From Deltaproteobacteria bacterium (GTDB lineage Bacteria > Desulfobacterota > Desulfuromonadia > Geobacterales > Geobacteraceae): 64,000 nucleotides of DNA. The notes beneath the pieces are model-generated. The model had not been told where the DNA came from. It worked only from the letters and a program-made list of their open reading frames with translations, and searched no databases. Made by a program: the position numbers and the translations under genes. Below, piece by piece: positions 16,435 to 24,432 of the stretch (positions are counted from its first letter, which is position 1; each line of letters begins with the position of its first letter). Location of the stretch: positions 38,925 to 102,924 of the forward strand of contig JAJZUQ010000003.1 of NCBI GenBank assembly GCA_021848385.1, read 5' to 3'.

Positions 16435-16791
16435 ATGAAAGGATTGGTAGTGATGATGTGTGTGGCGATGCTCTTTACGGCGGGGTGCGCCACGGAAAGT
16501 TTCGTCAAGGAGCAGACGGACCCGATCAACAGTCGGATCGACAAGGTCGATTCGCGGCTGTCGGGGATTGAGTCGAAGCTCAATGACCTGGAGAAGAAAG
16601 AAGTCCAACCGGCGGCGGAACTTGACGCAATGAAGAAGGAAGCAGATGCCGTCAAGGCCGATGTCCAGAAAGCGGATGCGGCGGCAAACCGGGCGGAAGC
16701 GGCAGCCGGCAAGGCTGAAGATGCGGCGAATCGGGCGGAAGCCTCAGCCAAGAAGGCGGAGAAGGCGTTCGAGATGCAGCAGAAAAAATGA
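16435..16791 (+). CDS. Alanine-rich coiled-coil lipoprotein (Lpp-like)
   Basis: A 118-residue exported lipoprotein: MKGLVVMMCVAMLFTAGC gives a signal peptide with lipobox TAGC (lipidated Cys18). The rest is a long amphipathic helix with heptads and repeated ANRAEAAAGKAEDA-type alanine-zipper units, ending in MQQKK, similar to Braun-type or alanine-zipper lipoproteins that trimerise on the outer membrane. A terminal lysine pair could allow linkage to peptidoglycan, and an L,D-transpeptidase of the linking family lies 0.3 kb away, which is suggestive only. The ribosome site GGAGGT is strong and a perfect terminator follows. Confidence 0.85.
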   Translation: MKGLVVMMCVAMLFTAGCATESFVKEQTDPINSRIDKVDSRLSGIESKLNDLEKKEVQPAAELDAMKKEADAVKADVQKADAAANRAEAAAGKAEDAANRAEASAKKAEKAFEMQQKK

Positions 16792-16815
16792 TGAGGGCAC
16801 GATAGCTGAAGAAGG

Positions 16816-16847
16816 GGCCGCGGTGCAGAATGCCGCGGCCTTTTTTT
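16816..16847 (+). terminator. Rho-independent terminator
   Basis: GGCCGCGG (16816-16823) pairs perfectly with CCGCGGCC (16833-16840), followed by seven T. It ends the lipoprotein transcript. Confidence 0.93.
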
Positions 16848-16918
16848 AATTCAGGTTGTAGCCGTATTGTAGGGGAACATAACACCTCCTCCCCCCGTCC
16901 TTAACGTATTGAACCTGT

Positions 16919-17012
16919 GATTAAACATATGAATGGTAGGGGCGAGGCTTGCCTCGCCCAATCTTGGGGCGGGGGCACCCCGCCCCTACAGACAGGGTTT
17001 CAATGTTTAATC
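16919..17012. repeat. Intergenic palindromic repeat
   Basis: Outer inverted repeat GATTAAACAT/ATGTTTAATC encloses two inner hairpins (GGGGCGAGGC-TTGCCTCGCCC and GGGGCGGGG-CACCCCGCCCC). The 334-bp gap 16792-17125 otherwise holds only the terminator and a second repeat fragment near 17065-17095 resembling the one at 23341-23401. Confidence 0.6.
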
Positions 17013-17125
17013 GCCGGAGCGATAAGTGGGGGAATAAAATTTGCTCCGTCAATTGCCATGTCCCTCCCCGTAGATTAAGGGGAGGGCAGGTGGGGTTACA
17101 AAAATAACGGGCCAAACAGGGTAAT

Positions 17126-18004
17126 TCAGCGCGTTATATCCACAGGGATGCCGCTCCCTTTCCGTACCGCTTCATCGAGAATGTTCGGGTTTATCCTCCC
17201 CAGAAGTCCCCGCCGGGCAAGAATTTCTGTTGCCATCTCCAGATAGTTGAACTGTTCTCCGTTGTCGTGATGTACTTCGATGTAGACCCGGCCGCTCTGC
17301 TCGCCGGCCTTGACCGGCTCCCGGACAATAGTTACCGGCGTGCCGACCCGGACCAGCCGGAAGAGGCGGGGGATGTCCTCGGGGTAGAGGCGGATGCAGC
17401 CATGGCTCACTTCCCGTCCCGTTCCCCAGGGGCGGTTGGTGCCGTGAATCAGAACGTCTCCAACGGAGAGCCGCAGGGCATGGCTGCCAAGGGGGTTGTC
17501 GGGACCGGGAGGGATGACGGCGGGGAGTTCCGGTTTCTCAGACCTGATGGAGGGGGGGACGTGCCAGGGGGGATCAACAATCTTCTCTATGATGCTGAAG
17601 GAGCCGGTGGGTGTTGCGTGCCCTTCGCTGCCGATGCCGATGGGAAAGGTTGTCACGAGGCTGCTGCCGGCCGCACGGAAGAGGAAGTACAGACGCAGCT
17701 CCGACAGATTGATCACGATTCCCTCCCCGTTGGCTGCGGCAGGAAGGAGCCATGCAGTGGGGAGGCTCACTTTTTTGCCGGTGCCGGGTACGAAGGGATC
17801 AAGGCCGGGATTGGCGGCAACGATGGCGTTATATCCCAGGTCGTACTGGCGGGCGATTTCCAAGAGCGACTCGTTGGGGGCAACGACATGCCGGGACGGG
17901 GCGCCGATGAGCGCCTCGCCACCGGGGTAGGCGGCCCCGAAGGCGGGGGAGTGGAAAGCCAGAAGGAGAAGTAACGGCAGTATAAGGCTGATGAAGGCGC
18001 GCAT
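17126..18004 (-). CDS. L,D-transpeptidase with LysM-like domain
   Basis: A 292-residue YkuD/ErfK-family enzyme. After a signal peptide (LILPLLLLLAFHSPAFG) comes a LysM-like segment (about 38-80, HVVAPNESLLEIARQYDLGYNAIVAANPGL) and the catalytic domain with HGTNRPWGTGREVSHGCIRL, giving the catalytic Cys203 and flanking His. It works in the periplasm, making 3-3 crosslinks or attaching lipoproteins to peptidoglycan. The domain order and length match E. coli YbiS/ErfK, which attach Braun lipoprotein, and a coiled-coil lipoprotein with a C-terminal Lys lies close by. Which reaction it performs is not certain from sequence. Confidence 0.92.
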   Translation of the reverse strand: MRAFISLILPLLLLLAFHSPAFGAAYPGGEALIGAPSRHVVAPNESLLEIARQYDLGYNAIVAANPGLDPFVPGTGKKVSLPTAWLLPAAANGEGIVINLSELRLYFLFRAAGSSLVTTFPIGIGSEGHATPTGSFSIIEKIVDPPWHVPPSIRSEKPELPAVIPPGPDNPLGSHALRLSVGDVLIHGTNRPWGTGREVSHGCIRLYPEDIPRLFRLVRVGTPVTIVREPVKAGEQSGRVYIEVHHDNGEQFNYLEMATEILARRGLLGRINPNILDEAVRKGSGIPVDITR

Positions 18005-18052
18005 GGGGATCCCGTATTGGCAGTTATTGGACGGACGGCTCGGTTAAATCCG

Positions 18053-18204
18053 CGAGGGGGTGAGCGCCCCGTTCCGCTCAGTGTGCCCTCGTCTCGCCGC
18101 TGTACGGCTCATTTCGCGCCGGCCGATTGGCCGGCTTTGCTCCATTTCGCCTACAGCGGCTGGCACTCGGGCACATTCGCTTCACGGGACACTCACCCCT
18201 CTCG
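18053..18204. repeat. Palindromic intergenic element, copy C
   Basis: An approximately 152-bp element downstream of polA with three nested inverted repeats: outer ends (18053-18071 / 18185-18204), inner arms (18083-18104 / 18152-18174) and a central GCCGGCC-GATT-GGCCGGC (18118-18135). It could extrude as a long cruciform. The downstream flank ATGTGTCCTGT is shared with copy B at 31.4 kb. Confidence 0.65.
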
Positions 18205-18226
18205 GATGGTGATGTGTCCTGTGAAA

Positions 18227-20965
18227 TCAGTGTGCCTCGCTCCAGTTAAGGCCGTAGTTGATATCCACCTTGAGCGGAACCCGGAGCGGGACGGCGTGCT
18301 CCATCTCGTGGCGCACCAGCTGCTCCATTACCACCTTTTCAGCTTCCGGCACCTCGAACACCAGTTCGTCGTGGACCTGCATGATGAGCCGACTGGTGAG
18401 CCCCTCCCGCCGCATCCGGTTGAATACGTTCACCATCGCCTGCTTGATGATGTCGGCGGCCGACCCCTGGATCGGGTAGTTGATGGCGTTTCGCTGGGCG
18501 AAGGAGCGGATGTTGCCGTTGGAACTGGTGATGTCGGGGATCGGGAGGCGGCGGCCGAGGAGGGTGGTGACGTAGCCCTGCTTCTCTGCCTGCCGCACGC
18601 AGCTGTCGAGGTAGGCCATGGCCCCCGCATGCCGCTCCTTGTAGTGGGCGATGAATTCGTCGGCCACCTTGCGCGCAACGCCGAGCTGTTTGGCGAGACT
18701 GAAGGCCCCTTGGCCGTAAATGATGCCGAAGTTGATGGTCTTGGCCTGGCGCCGCATCTCGGGAGTGACCATCTCCGGGAAGAGGTCAAAAACCTCGCTG
18801 GCGGTGCGGGTGTGGATGTCCTCGTCCCGGGCGAAGGCGTCGCAGAAGACCGGGTCTTCCGAGAGGTGGGCCAGGACCCGGAGCTCGATCTGGGAATAGT
18901 CGGCGGAGAGGAGGAGGTGCCCCTCTTCCGCGATGAAGGCATGGCGGATATGGCGACCTTCCTCGCTCCGGACCGGGATGTTCTGCAGGTTCGGGTCGGA
19001 GGAGGAGAGCCGGCCGGTGTTGGTGACCGCCTGGTTGTAGGAGGTATGGACCCGGCCGGTGGTGGGATCCACCAGCTTGGGGAGGGCGTCGGTGTAGGTG
19101 GATTTCAGCTTGGAGAGGCTGCGCCAGGTGAGGATAAGCCGGGCGATCTCGTGCTCCTCCGCCAGCCGCTCCAACTCCTCCACGTTGGTGGACCAGCCGG
19201 TTTTCGTCTTGGTTTTCTTCCCCGTGGGGAGCTTCAGCTGCTCGAACAGTACCTCCCCCAGCTGCTTGGGGGAGTTGATATTGAAAGGGCCCGGTGCCAG
19301 GTCGTGGATGCGCCCCTCCAGTTCCGCCATCTGCGTCCCGAAACCTTCTGAGAGCCGGGCGAGGAGCGGCAGGTCGAGCTTCACCCCCGCCAGTTCCATC
19401 TCCGCCAGGATCTTCACCAACGGCATCTCCAGGTCGAAGAAGAGACGCTCCAGTCCCGCGTCCTTCAGCCGTGGCAGGAAGAGGCGGTGGAGGAGGAAGG
19501 TGGCGTCCGAGTCCTCGCAGGAGTAGGTGGCTGCCTTCTCCACCGGCACCTGCGCGAAGTTGACCTGTTCCTTCCCCTTACCCGTCACCTCCGTATAGGA
19601 GATCATCTTGTGGTCCAGGTGTTCCACCGCCAGGGAGTCGAGCCCCTGGCTGGTACGGGCAGGGTTGAGGAGGTAGGCGGCGATCATGGTGTCGCACCAG
19701 ATCCCTTCCATCTCCAGGCCGTTCACCCGGAATACCTGGTAGTCGTACTTCAGGTTCTGGCCGATCTTGGGGCGGGACGGGTCGGTGAGGAGGGGCCGCA
19801 GAGCGCCAAGAACAACTTCAAGCGGCAGTTGCCCGGGGGCCAACACCCTGTTCCCCCTCCCCGCATCATCCCCACCCTGGCCCTCCCCCATCAAGGGTGA
19901 GGGGACATTTATGACGTGCCCCACCGGGATGTAGGCCGCCTCGTGCTCCTTGCAGCTTACCGAAATGCCGACGATCTTCGCCTCCCAGGGGTTGAGGCTC
20001 GTGGTCTCCAGATCGACGGCGAAGGCGGGGGCGGCCTGCAACTCCGCCAGGAGCCGGTCGAATGCAGGCTTGTCGAGAATGGCCCGGTACTGCTCGGTGG
20101 AGAGAGTGGCGGTGCTCGTGAGCTCCTTCATGAGGGTGGTGAAGCCGTACTCCTTGAACAGCTCGGCCAGCCGCTTGTTGTCGGGCGGGGAAAGGGCGAA
20201 GTCGTCCAGGCGGTAGTGGATGGGGACCTGGCAGTCGATGGTGGCGAGCCGGCGCGACAGGCGGGCCTGTTCGGCAAACTCCCGCAGCTTCTCCCCCATC
20301 TTCCCTTTAATCTCGCCTGCCCTTGCCAGAACCTCGTCCAGGGTGCCGAATTCCTGGATCAGCTTGATGGCGGTCTTCTCGCCGATGCCGGGAACGCCGG
20401 GAATGTTGTCCGACGTGTCCCCTGCCAGCCCCAGGATGTCGATCACCCGGTCCGGCCCGACGCCGAAGCGCTCCTCAACCTCCCTGATCCCCGATGCCTT
20501 CTCCTTCATGGTGTCCAGAAGGGTAACACGGTCGCTGACGATCTGCATCAGGTCCTTGTCCCCCGTCACCACCACGGTGGCGAGCCCTTCCCGCTCGCAA
20601 TGCCGGGCGATGGTGCCGATGATGTCGTCCGCCTCGAAGCCGGCGAGTTCCAGCGCCGGGATATTGAAGGCGCGGACCATCTCCTTGATGGGGGAGATCT
20701 GGGGGACCAGGTCGTCGGGCATGGCGGAGCGGTTGGCCTTGTACTCCGGGTAGATCTCGGTCCGGAAGGTGACACGCCCCACGTCGAACACCACCGCCAC
20801 ATGCCCCGGTTTCCGGTCCTTCAGCACCTTCAGCAGCATCTGGGTGAAGCCGTAGAGGGCGTTGGTCGGGAATCCGGTCGGGGAGGAGAGGTGGCGGATG
20901 GCGTAGTAGGCGCGGTAGATGTAGGAAGAGCCGTCGATGAGGTAGAGGGTGGGTTGCTCGGCCAT
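18227..20965 (-). CDS. polA: DNA polymerase I
   Basis: A 912-residue family A polymerase. The 5'-3' exonuclease spans about 1-290 (LYLIDGSSYIYRAYYA; VFDVGRVTFRTEIYPEYKANR), the 3'-5' exonuclease about 310-510 with its catalytic acids retained (FAVDLETTSLNPW, YSCEDSDATFLLH), and the polymerase 520-912 (ADYSQIELRVLAHLSEDP, RRQAKTINFGIIYGQG, IMQVHDELVFEVPE). Proofreading therefore looks intact. Between exonuclease and polymerase, residues about 352-376 are an extra Gly/Pro/Arg-rich stretch encoded by DNA that looks like an intergenic palindromic repeat. The gene is 3 bases downstream of a 57-residue gene with which it is probably co-transcribed. Confidence 0.97.
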   Translation of the reverse strand: MAEQPTLYLIDGSSYIYRAYYAIRHLSSPTGFPTNALYGFTQMLLKVLKDRKPGHVAVVFDVGRVTFRTEIYPEYKANRSAMPDDLVPQISPIKEMVRAFNIPALELAGFEADDIIGTIARHCEREGLATVVVTGDKDLMQIVSDRVTLLDTMKEKASGIREVEERFGVGPDRVIDILGLAGDTSDNIPGVPGIGEKTAIKLIQEFGTLDEVLARAGEIKGKMGEKLREFAEQARLSRRLATIDCQVPIHYRLDDFALSPPDNKRLAELFKEYGFTTLMKELTSTATLSTEQYRAILDKPAFDRLLAELQAAPAFAVDLETTSLNPWEAKIVGISVSCKEHEAAYIPVGHVINVPSPLMGEGQGGDDAGRGNRVLAPGQLPLEVVLGALRPLLTDPSRPKIGQNLKYDYQVFRVNGLEMEGIWCDTMIAAYLLNPARTSQGLDSLAVEHLDHKMISYTEVTGKGKEQVNFAQVPVEKAATYSCEDSDATFLLHRLFLPRLKDAGLERLFFDLEMPLVKILAEMELAGVKLDLPLLARLSEGFGTQMAELEGRIHDLAPGPFNINSPKQLGEVLFEQLKLPTGKKTKTKTGWSTNVEELERLAEEHEIARLILTWRSLSKLKSTYTDALPKLVDPTTGRVHTSYNQAVTNTGRLSSSDPNLQNIPVRSEEGRHIRHAFIAEEGHLLLSADYSQIELRVLAHLSEDPVFCDAFARDEDIHTRTASEVFDLFPEMVTPEMRRQAKTINFGIIYGQGAFSLAKQLGVARKVADEFIAHYKERHAGAMAYLDSCVRQAEKQGYVTTLLGRRLPIPDITSSNGNIRSFAQRNAINYPIQGSAADIIKQAMVNVFNRMRREGLTSRLIMQVHDELVFEVPEAEKVVMEQLVRHEMEHAVPLRVPLKVDINYGLNWSEAH
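19846..19904. repeat. REP-like repeat inserted in frame within polA
   Basis: On the minus strand this stretch begins CCCTCACCCTTGATGGGGGA and continues as a G-rich run, the style of the very common bacterial intergenic CCCTCACCCTAACCC repeats. It lies inside polA and keeps the frame, adding roughly 20-25 residues between the proofreading and polymerase domains. Assignment as a repeat is by resemblance. Confidence 0.5.
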
Positions 20966-20968
20966 GTC

Positions 20969-21142
20969 TTACCCCTCTTCTCTGGTGAAGATGACGAAGG
21001 CCATGGAGGGGCGTTTGCTTGATTCGCGCATGGCGAAGTGAAGGCCGTCAAAGCGCCATCCCTCGCGGGTCAGCTCGTTGAGCGCGGTCTCAATGGTATC
21101 TTCTGTAACGGAATTGATTTCCACGACTTTGTATTTCAGCAC
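20969..21142 (-). CDS. Small DUF4177-like protein
   Basis: A 57-residue open frame starting at GTG 21142 behind AAGGGGTG and ending 3 bases before polA. The protein begins MLKYKVVEINSVTED and contains TREGWRFDGLHFAM, matching the short DUF4177 pattern (a strand, a helix with LN, then GWE/R-hydrophobic). No function is known for this family. Its close coupling with polA and good ribosome site suggest it is real, and that polA is the second gene of the transcript. Confidence 0.6.
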   Translation of the reverse strand: MLKYKVVEINSVTEDTIETALNELTREGWRFDGLHFAMRESSKRPSMAFVIFTREEG

Positions 21143-21383
21143 GGCACACCCCTTGGCTGGATTTACCCGGCATATTAGCCCATCTCCGGCCGCTCTTCAA
21201 GGGGAATAACCGCCGATCTGCGGCCTGCCGGCCGTGCAGAAAAATTTAACTATCTTAATGGGTTAACGGTTGCGCCGGGGGGTAAATCTGCTAGACTTGG
21301 GGCAAAAGAAAGGAGGTTCATCAGACGATTGTGCAACCGGCCGGGATCATCCAGGTCTCAACCTTAACCAAAGGGGTGTCCGT

Positions 21384-21557
21384 ATGATGAAGAACGAAGC
21401 TGAAGTGATCGAAACCCTGGCAAATGAGATGGAAGTGGTACTGGAAACCGACTATGAGAAGAAGGATATGAAGGAGAAGCGGGCGGTGACGAAATCGGCA
21501 ATGTACGACGGCTCCAAAAAACTGAAACACAGCATTCCCAAGGGGAAACGGGTTTAG
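21384..21557 (+). CDS. Small charged protein of unknown function
   Basis: A 57-residue, highly charged protein (MMKNEAEVIETLANEMEVVL..., ending KHSIPKGKRV) with no cysteines or membrane segment. AGGGGTG is spaced correctly for the ATG at 21384; the open frame extends to 21270 without another good start. The acidic first half and basic second half suggest a small nucleic-acid or chaperone-related helper, but I do not recognise it. A terminator-like hairpin follows at 21609 and the small heat-shock gene comes next. Confidence 0.6.
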   Translation: MMKNEAEVIETLANEMEVVLETDYEKKDMKEKRAVTKSAMYDGSKKLKHSIPKGKRV

Positions 21558-21608
21558 GCGTATCCGCAGCCTAATCTCCAGGGACGGAGAAGCACATACA
21601 AAAAGGGG

Positions 21609-21646
21609 GGGAGAAATTGCGGTTTCTCCACCCCTTGATTTTTTGC
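21609..21646 (+). terminator. Probable rho-independent terminator
   Basis: GGGG-GAGAAA pairs with TTTCTC-CA-CCCC (one 2-base bulge) and is followed, after TTGA, by six T. It separates the small charged gene from hsp20. Confidence 0.6.
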
Positions 21647-21704
21647 CGGGGGCTCTTATCTTGTTACCGGAGTTGAAAATCATGCACGCAGGAGGTAACA
21701 AACC

Positions 21705-22148
21705 ATGGCAATCGTCAAGTACAATCCGTTTCGCGATCTGAGGACCATGCAGGATCAGATGAGCCGTCTGCTCGACCAGGCCTGGAGCCGGGAGAGCGGC
21801 GAGGAACTGCGGGAAGGGCTCTGGCAGCCGGCAGTGGATATCTATGAAGATGAGACGTCGGTGGTCATCAAGGCCGAGGTGCCGGGGATCGACCAGAACG
21901 ACATCGAGGTGCGGATCGAGGACAACACCCTCACGCTGCGGGGCGAGCGGAAGCATGACACGACCATCCAGAAGGAGAACTACCACCGGGTGGAACGGTA
22001 CTACGGCTCGTTCCAGCGCAGCTTCTCCCTCCCCCACACCATCGACCAGGGAAATGTCCAGGCCACCTGCGAGAAGGGGATACTGACCGTGACGCTGCCG
22101 AAAAGGGAAGAGACGAAGCCGAAGCAGATCAAGGTCGAAGTCAAATAG
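21705..22148 (+). CDS. Small heat-shock protein Hsp20
   Basis: A 147-residue alpha-crystallin-family chaperone. The N-terminal arm (MAIVKYNPFRDLRTMQDQMS) is the usual bacterial class A type; the crystallin domain spans about 45-135 with VIKAEVPGIDQNDIEVRIED and the closing GILTVTLPK; the C-terminal IxI-like anchor appears as QIKVEV. It holds unfolding proteins in the cytoplasm as large oligomers. A strong GGAGGT lies nine bases upstream. No CIRCE element was seen, so heat control, if any, is by sigma factor. Confidence 0.95.
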   Translation: MAIVKYNPFRDLRTMQDQMSRLLDQAWSRESGEELREGLWQPAVDIYEDETSVVIKAEVPGIDQNDIEVRIEDNTLTLRGERKHDTTIQKENYHRVERYYGSFQRSFSLPHTIDQGNVQATCEKGILTVTLPKREETKPKQIKVEVK

Positions 22149-22439
22149 AAACGCGGCTTTTCCGCAATCTCCGCGTTGCTCTGCGGGATTCCTTGTGCGA
22201 CGTAGCTCTGCTACGCCTCCGCGTCATCCCTTGAGCGCCTTGACCTTGCGAAAAATCCACGTTTTCAGCTGATGCAAAGAGAAAAGAAGGGGACAGATCA
22301 CATCCGCCCCCTTCTTTGTTCGCGTTCAAAAATGTCCAGATGCAAGGCGGCAAGGAGAAGGTGACGGAGGCGTAGCAGCGCTACGTCGAGGAGCCGCCGA
22401 CGCGCCAACGCTGCAGATGGGCGTTTTTCAACGTGAACA
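22149..22439. repeat. Inverted pair of intergenic repeats flanking a terminator
   Basis: The 291-bp gap between hsp20 and larE carries two inverted copies of a repeat: CGACGTAGCTCTGCTACGCC (from 22199) and its near reverse complement GGCGTAGCAGCGCTACGTCG (from 22369). Between them AAAGAAGGGG (22283-22292) pairs with CCCCTTCTTT, forming a two-way terminator for the convergent genes. The repeat is of the class scattered in Geobacter-type genomes. Confidence 0.6.
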
Positions 22440-23240
22440 CTACTCGTTCATGCTGCCGGTCCGGTATCCTTGTAGATCCACCGCCACATAGGTGAAGCCG
22501 GCCCCTTTGATGGCTGTCACCACCTCTCGACGCAGGGGCGGGTCGAGCAGCCGCTCGATCTCTTCCTCCCCCAGTTCGATCCGGGCGGTTTCCCCGTGGA
22601 ATCTGACCCGGTAGGTCCGGAATCCTTTCCCCTTCAGGAATTCCTCGCAGGCTTCCACCATCCGGAGCCGTTTCGGCGTGATCTCCACCCCGTAGGGAAA
22701 GCGGCTGGCGAGGCAGGCGTAGGGCTGCTTGTCCCAGGTGGGGAGCTTCAGTCCCCGGGAGAGTCGCCGGATGTCCTCTTTGGAAAGCCCCGCCTCCAGG
22801 AGCGGGCTCCGGACGTTCAACTCCCCCAGTGCCTGGCGCCCCGGCCGGTAGTCCCCCAGATCGTCGGTGTTGCTCCCGTCCACGATGACGGCGAAGCCGA
22901 GTTCTTTTGCCCGGTCAATGCAGAGCTGGAACAGCTCCTTCTTGCAGTGGTAGCAGCGGTCCCTGGGGTTACCGGCAAAACCGGGGATCTCCAGTTCATT
23001 GGATTCCACCACGATCTGCCGGGCGCCGATCTGTCGGGCCAGGTCAGTGGCCGCCCGGAATTCCGACTCCGGGTAGGTGGGGGAGGTGGCGGTGATGGCT
23101 GCTGCCCGGTCGCCCAGGAGGTCATGAGCGACCTTGAGGAGGAACGTGGAGTCCACCCCGCCGGAAAAAGCGACCAGCACCGACCCCATCTCCGTAAGAA
23201 TTTCCTTCAGCCGTTCATATTTGTCGTGTAGTTCGTCCAT
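22440..23240 (-). CDS. larE: LarE-type ATP-dependent sulfur transferase
   Basis: A 266-residue PP-loop ATP pyrophosphatase: VLVAFSGGVDSTFLLKVA is the adenylating loop and the LarE-specific block KQPYACLASRFPYG places a cysteine at 176, the same number as the sacrificial cysteine of Lactobacillus LarE, which donates sulfur to the nickel-pincer cofactor of lactate racemase. C96 and C99 in RCYHCKKELF add two cysteines, so it may instead belong to LarE forms that hold a 4Fe-4S cluster and act catalytically. No larA, larB or larC is in the window, so the target enzyme is unknown. It is flanked by repeats on both sides and is probably monocistronic. Confidence 0.9.
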   Translation of the reverse strand: MDELHDKYERLKEILTEMGSVLVAFSGGVDSTFLLKVAHDLLGDRAAAITATSPTYPESEFRAATDLARQIGARQIVVESNELEIPGFAGNPRDRCYHCKKELFQLCIDRAKELGFAVIVDGSNTDDLGDYRPGRQALGELNVRSPLLEAGLSKEDIRRLSRGLKLPTWDKQPYACLASRFPYGVEITPKRLRMVEACEEFLKGKGFRTYRVRFHGETARIELGEEEIERLLDPPLRREVVTAIKGAGFTYVAVDLQGYRTGSMNE

Positions 23241-23494
23241 TAATTAAAAACCTCGACGCAGAGACGCCAAGGCGCAGAGAAAAACGAAAAAACTGAGCCT
23301 CTTGCAAAAGTCTCTGATTGATCAAATAAGTGCTCGTCATAACCCCCCTTGAATCCCCCCTTAGATAAGGGGGGAAGCGAGCGAAGCGAAGCAGGGGGTT
23401 ACAGATTTTGCAGTTTTTGTCTTTTGAAGAAGCTCAACTAATACGATAAAAGTCTTTTCGCGTCTTTGCGCCTTTGCGTCGCTCAGATTCTGGA
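23241..23494. repeat. Nested inverted intergenic repeats
   Basis: The gap between larE and cysK has an outer inverted repeat (GACGCAGAGACGCCAAGGCGCAGAG near 23253, with CGCGTCTTTGCGCCTTTGCGTCG near 23459 on the other side) enclosing an inner element CCCCCCTTAGATAAGGGGGG (23357-23376) and a direct GGGGGTTACAG. The same inner motif style occurs at 17065. No coding potential. Confidence 0.55.
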
Positions 23495-24418
23495 TTAGTC
23501 GAAAACGCCGGTGGAGAGGTATCTCTCCCCTGTATCGCAGAGGATTGTCACCACGTTCTTTCCCGGCCCGAGCCGTCTGGCCAGCTGAAGGGCGGCGAAG
23601 ACGTTGGCACCGGACGATATACCAACCAGAAGCCCTTCTTGCCGGGCGATGAGGCTGGTGGTGGTATAGGCGTCTGCGTCGCTTACCCGTATCACCTCGC
23701 TGTAGACAGTGCGGTTCAGGACATCGGGAATGAAGCCGGAGCCGATTCCCTGGATCTTGTGGTTGCCCGGCGCACCGCCGGAGAGGACGGACGAGCTTGC
23801 CGGTTCGACGGCAGCGATGATGATCGCCGGGTTATGCAACTTCACGACCTCTCCCACTCCGGTGAGGGTGCCGCCGGTGCCGACTCCGGCGACGAATCCG
23901 TCGATGGTCTGGCCGTTGAGGGCGGAGACGATCTCCGGGCCGGTGGTCCGCCGGTGTGCCTCGGGATTGGCGGGATTCGTGAACTGCTGCATCATCAGGT
24001 AGCCGTGGGTAGAAACCAGCTCTTCCGCCTTCAGGACGGCGCCGCGCATCCCTTGTGCGCCGGGGGTGAGGATCAGTTCGGCGCCATAGGCTGCCAGCAG
24101 CCGCCGCCGTTCGACCGACATGGACTCGGGCATGGTGAGAACCAGCTTGTACCCCTTGATCGCGCAGATCATGGAGAGACCGATGCCGGTGTTGCCACTG
24201 GTCGGTTCCACGACGGTGGCTCCCGGCCTGAGCCGGCCGTCCTTTTCCGCTGCCTCTATCATCGCGAGGCTTATCCTGTCCTTGACGCTGCCACCGGGGT
24301 TGAAAAACTCCGCCTTGCCGTAAACTGCAGCGGATTCAGGTTCTTCCAGATGGACAAGGCGCAAAAGCGGAGTGTTGCCTATTTGCTCAATGGTGGTTTG
24401 GCTGGTAAAAAGGGGCAT
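23495..24418 (-). CDS. cysK: Cysteine synthase A (O-acetylserine sulfhydrylase)
   Basis: A 307-residue PLP enzyme making cysteine from O-acetylserine and sulfide. The PLP lysine is K46 in FFNPGGSVKDR; TSGNTGIGLSM binds the substrate carboxylate; GVGTGGTLTG holds the cofactor phosphate; the SSGAN loop is near the end. Start at 24418 (MPLFTSQTTIEQIGNTPLL) because AAGGA lies six bases upstream; another ATG at 24436 overlaps the stop of the Rrf2 regulator as ATGA. The pair is one transcript, with the regulator upstream, like CymR/IscR-type control of cysteine supply. Confidence 0.95.
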   Translation of the reverse strand: MPLFTSQTTIEQIGNTPLLRLVHLEEPESAAVYGKAEFFNPGGSVKDRISLAMIEAAEKDGRLRPGATVVEPTSGNTGIGLSMICAIKGYKLVLTMPESMSVERRRLLAAYGAELILTPGAQGMRGAVLKAEELVSTHGYLMMQQFTNPANPEAHRRTTGPEIVSALNGQTIDGFVAGVGTGGTLTGVGEVVKLHNPAIIIAAVEPASSSVLSGGAPGNHKIQGIGSGFIPDVLNRTVYSEVIRVSDADAYTTTSLIARQEGLLVGISSGANVFAALQLARRLGPGKNVVTILCDTGERYLSTGVFD

Positions 24419-24432
24419 GTGCATTCCTTGCG

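Noticed and set aside
18017..19351. A 444-codon plus-strand frame opposite polA
   Set aside because: It is the mirror of the conserved polymerase domain; its sequence resembles no family.
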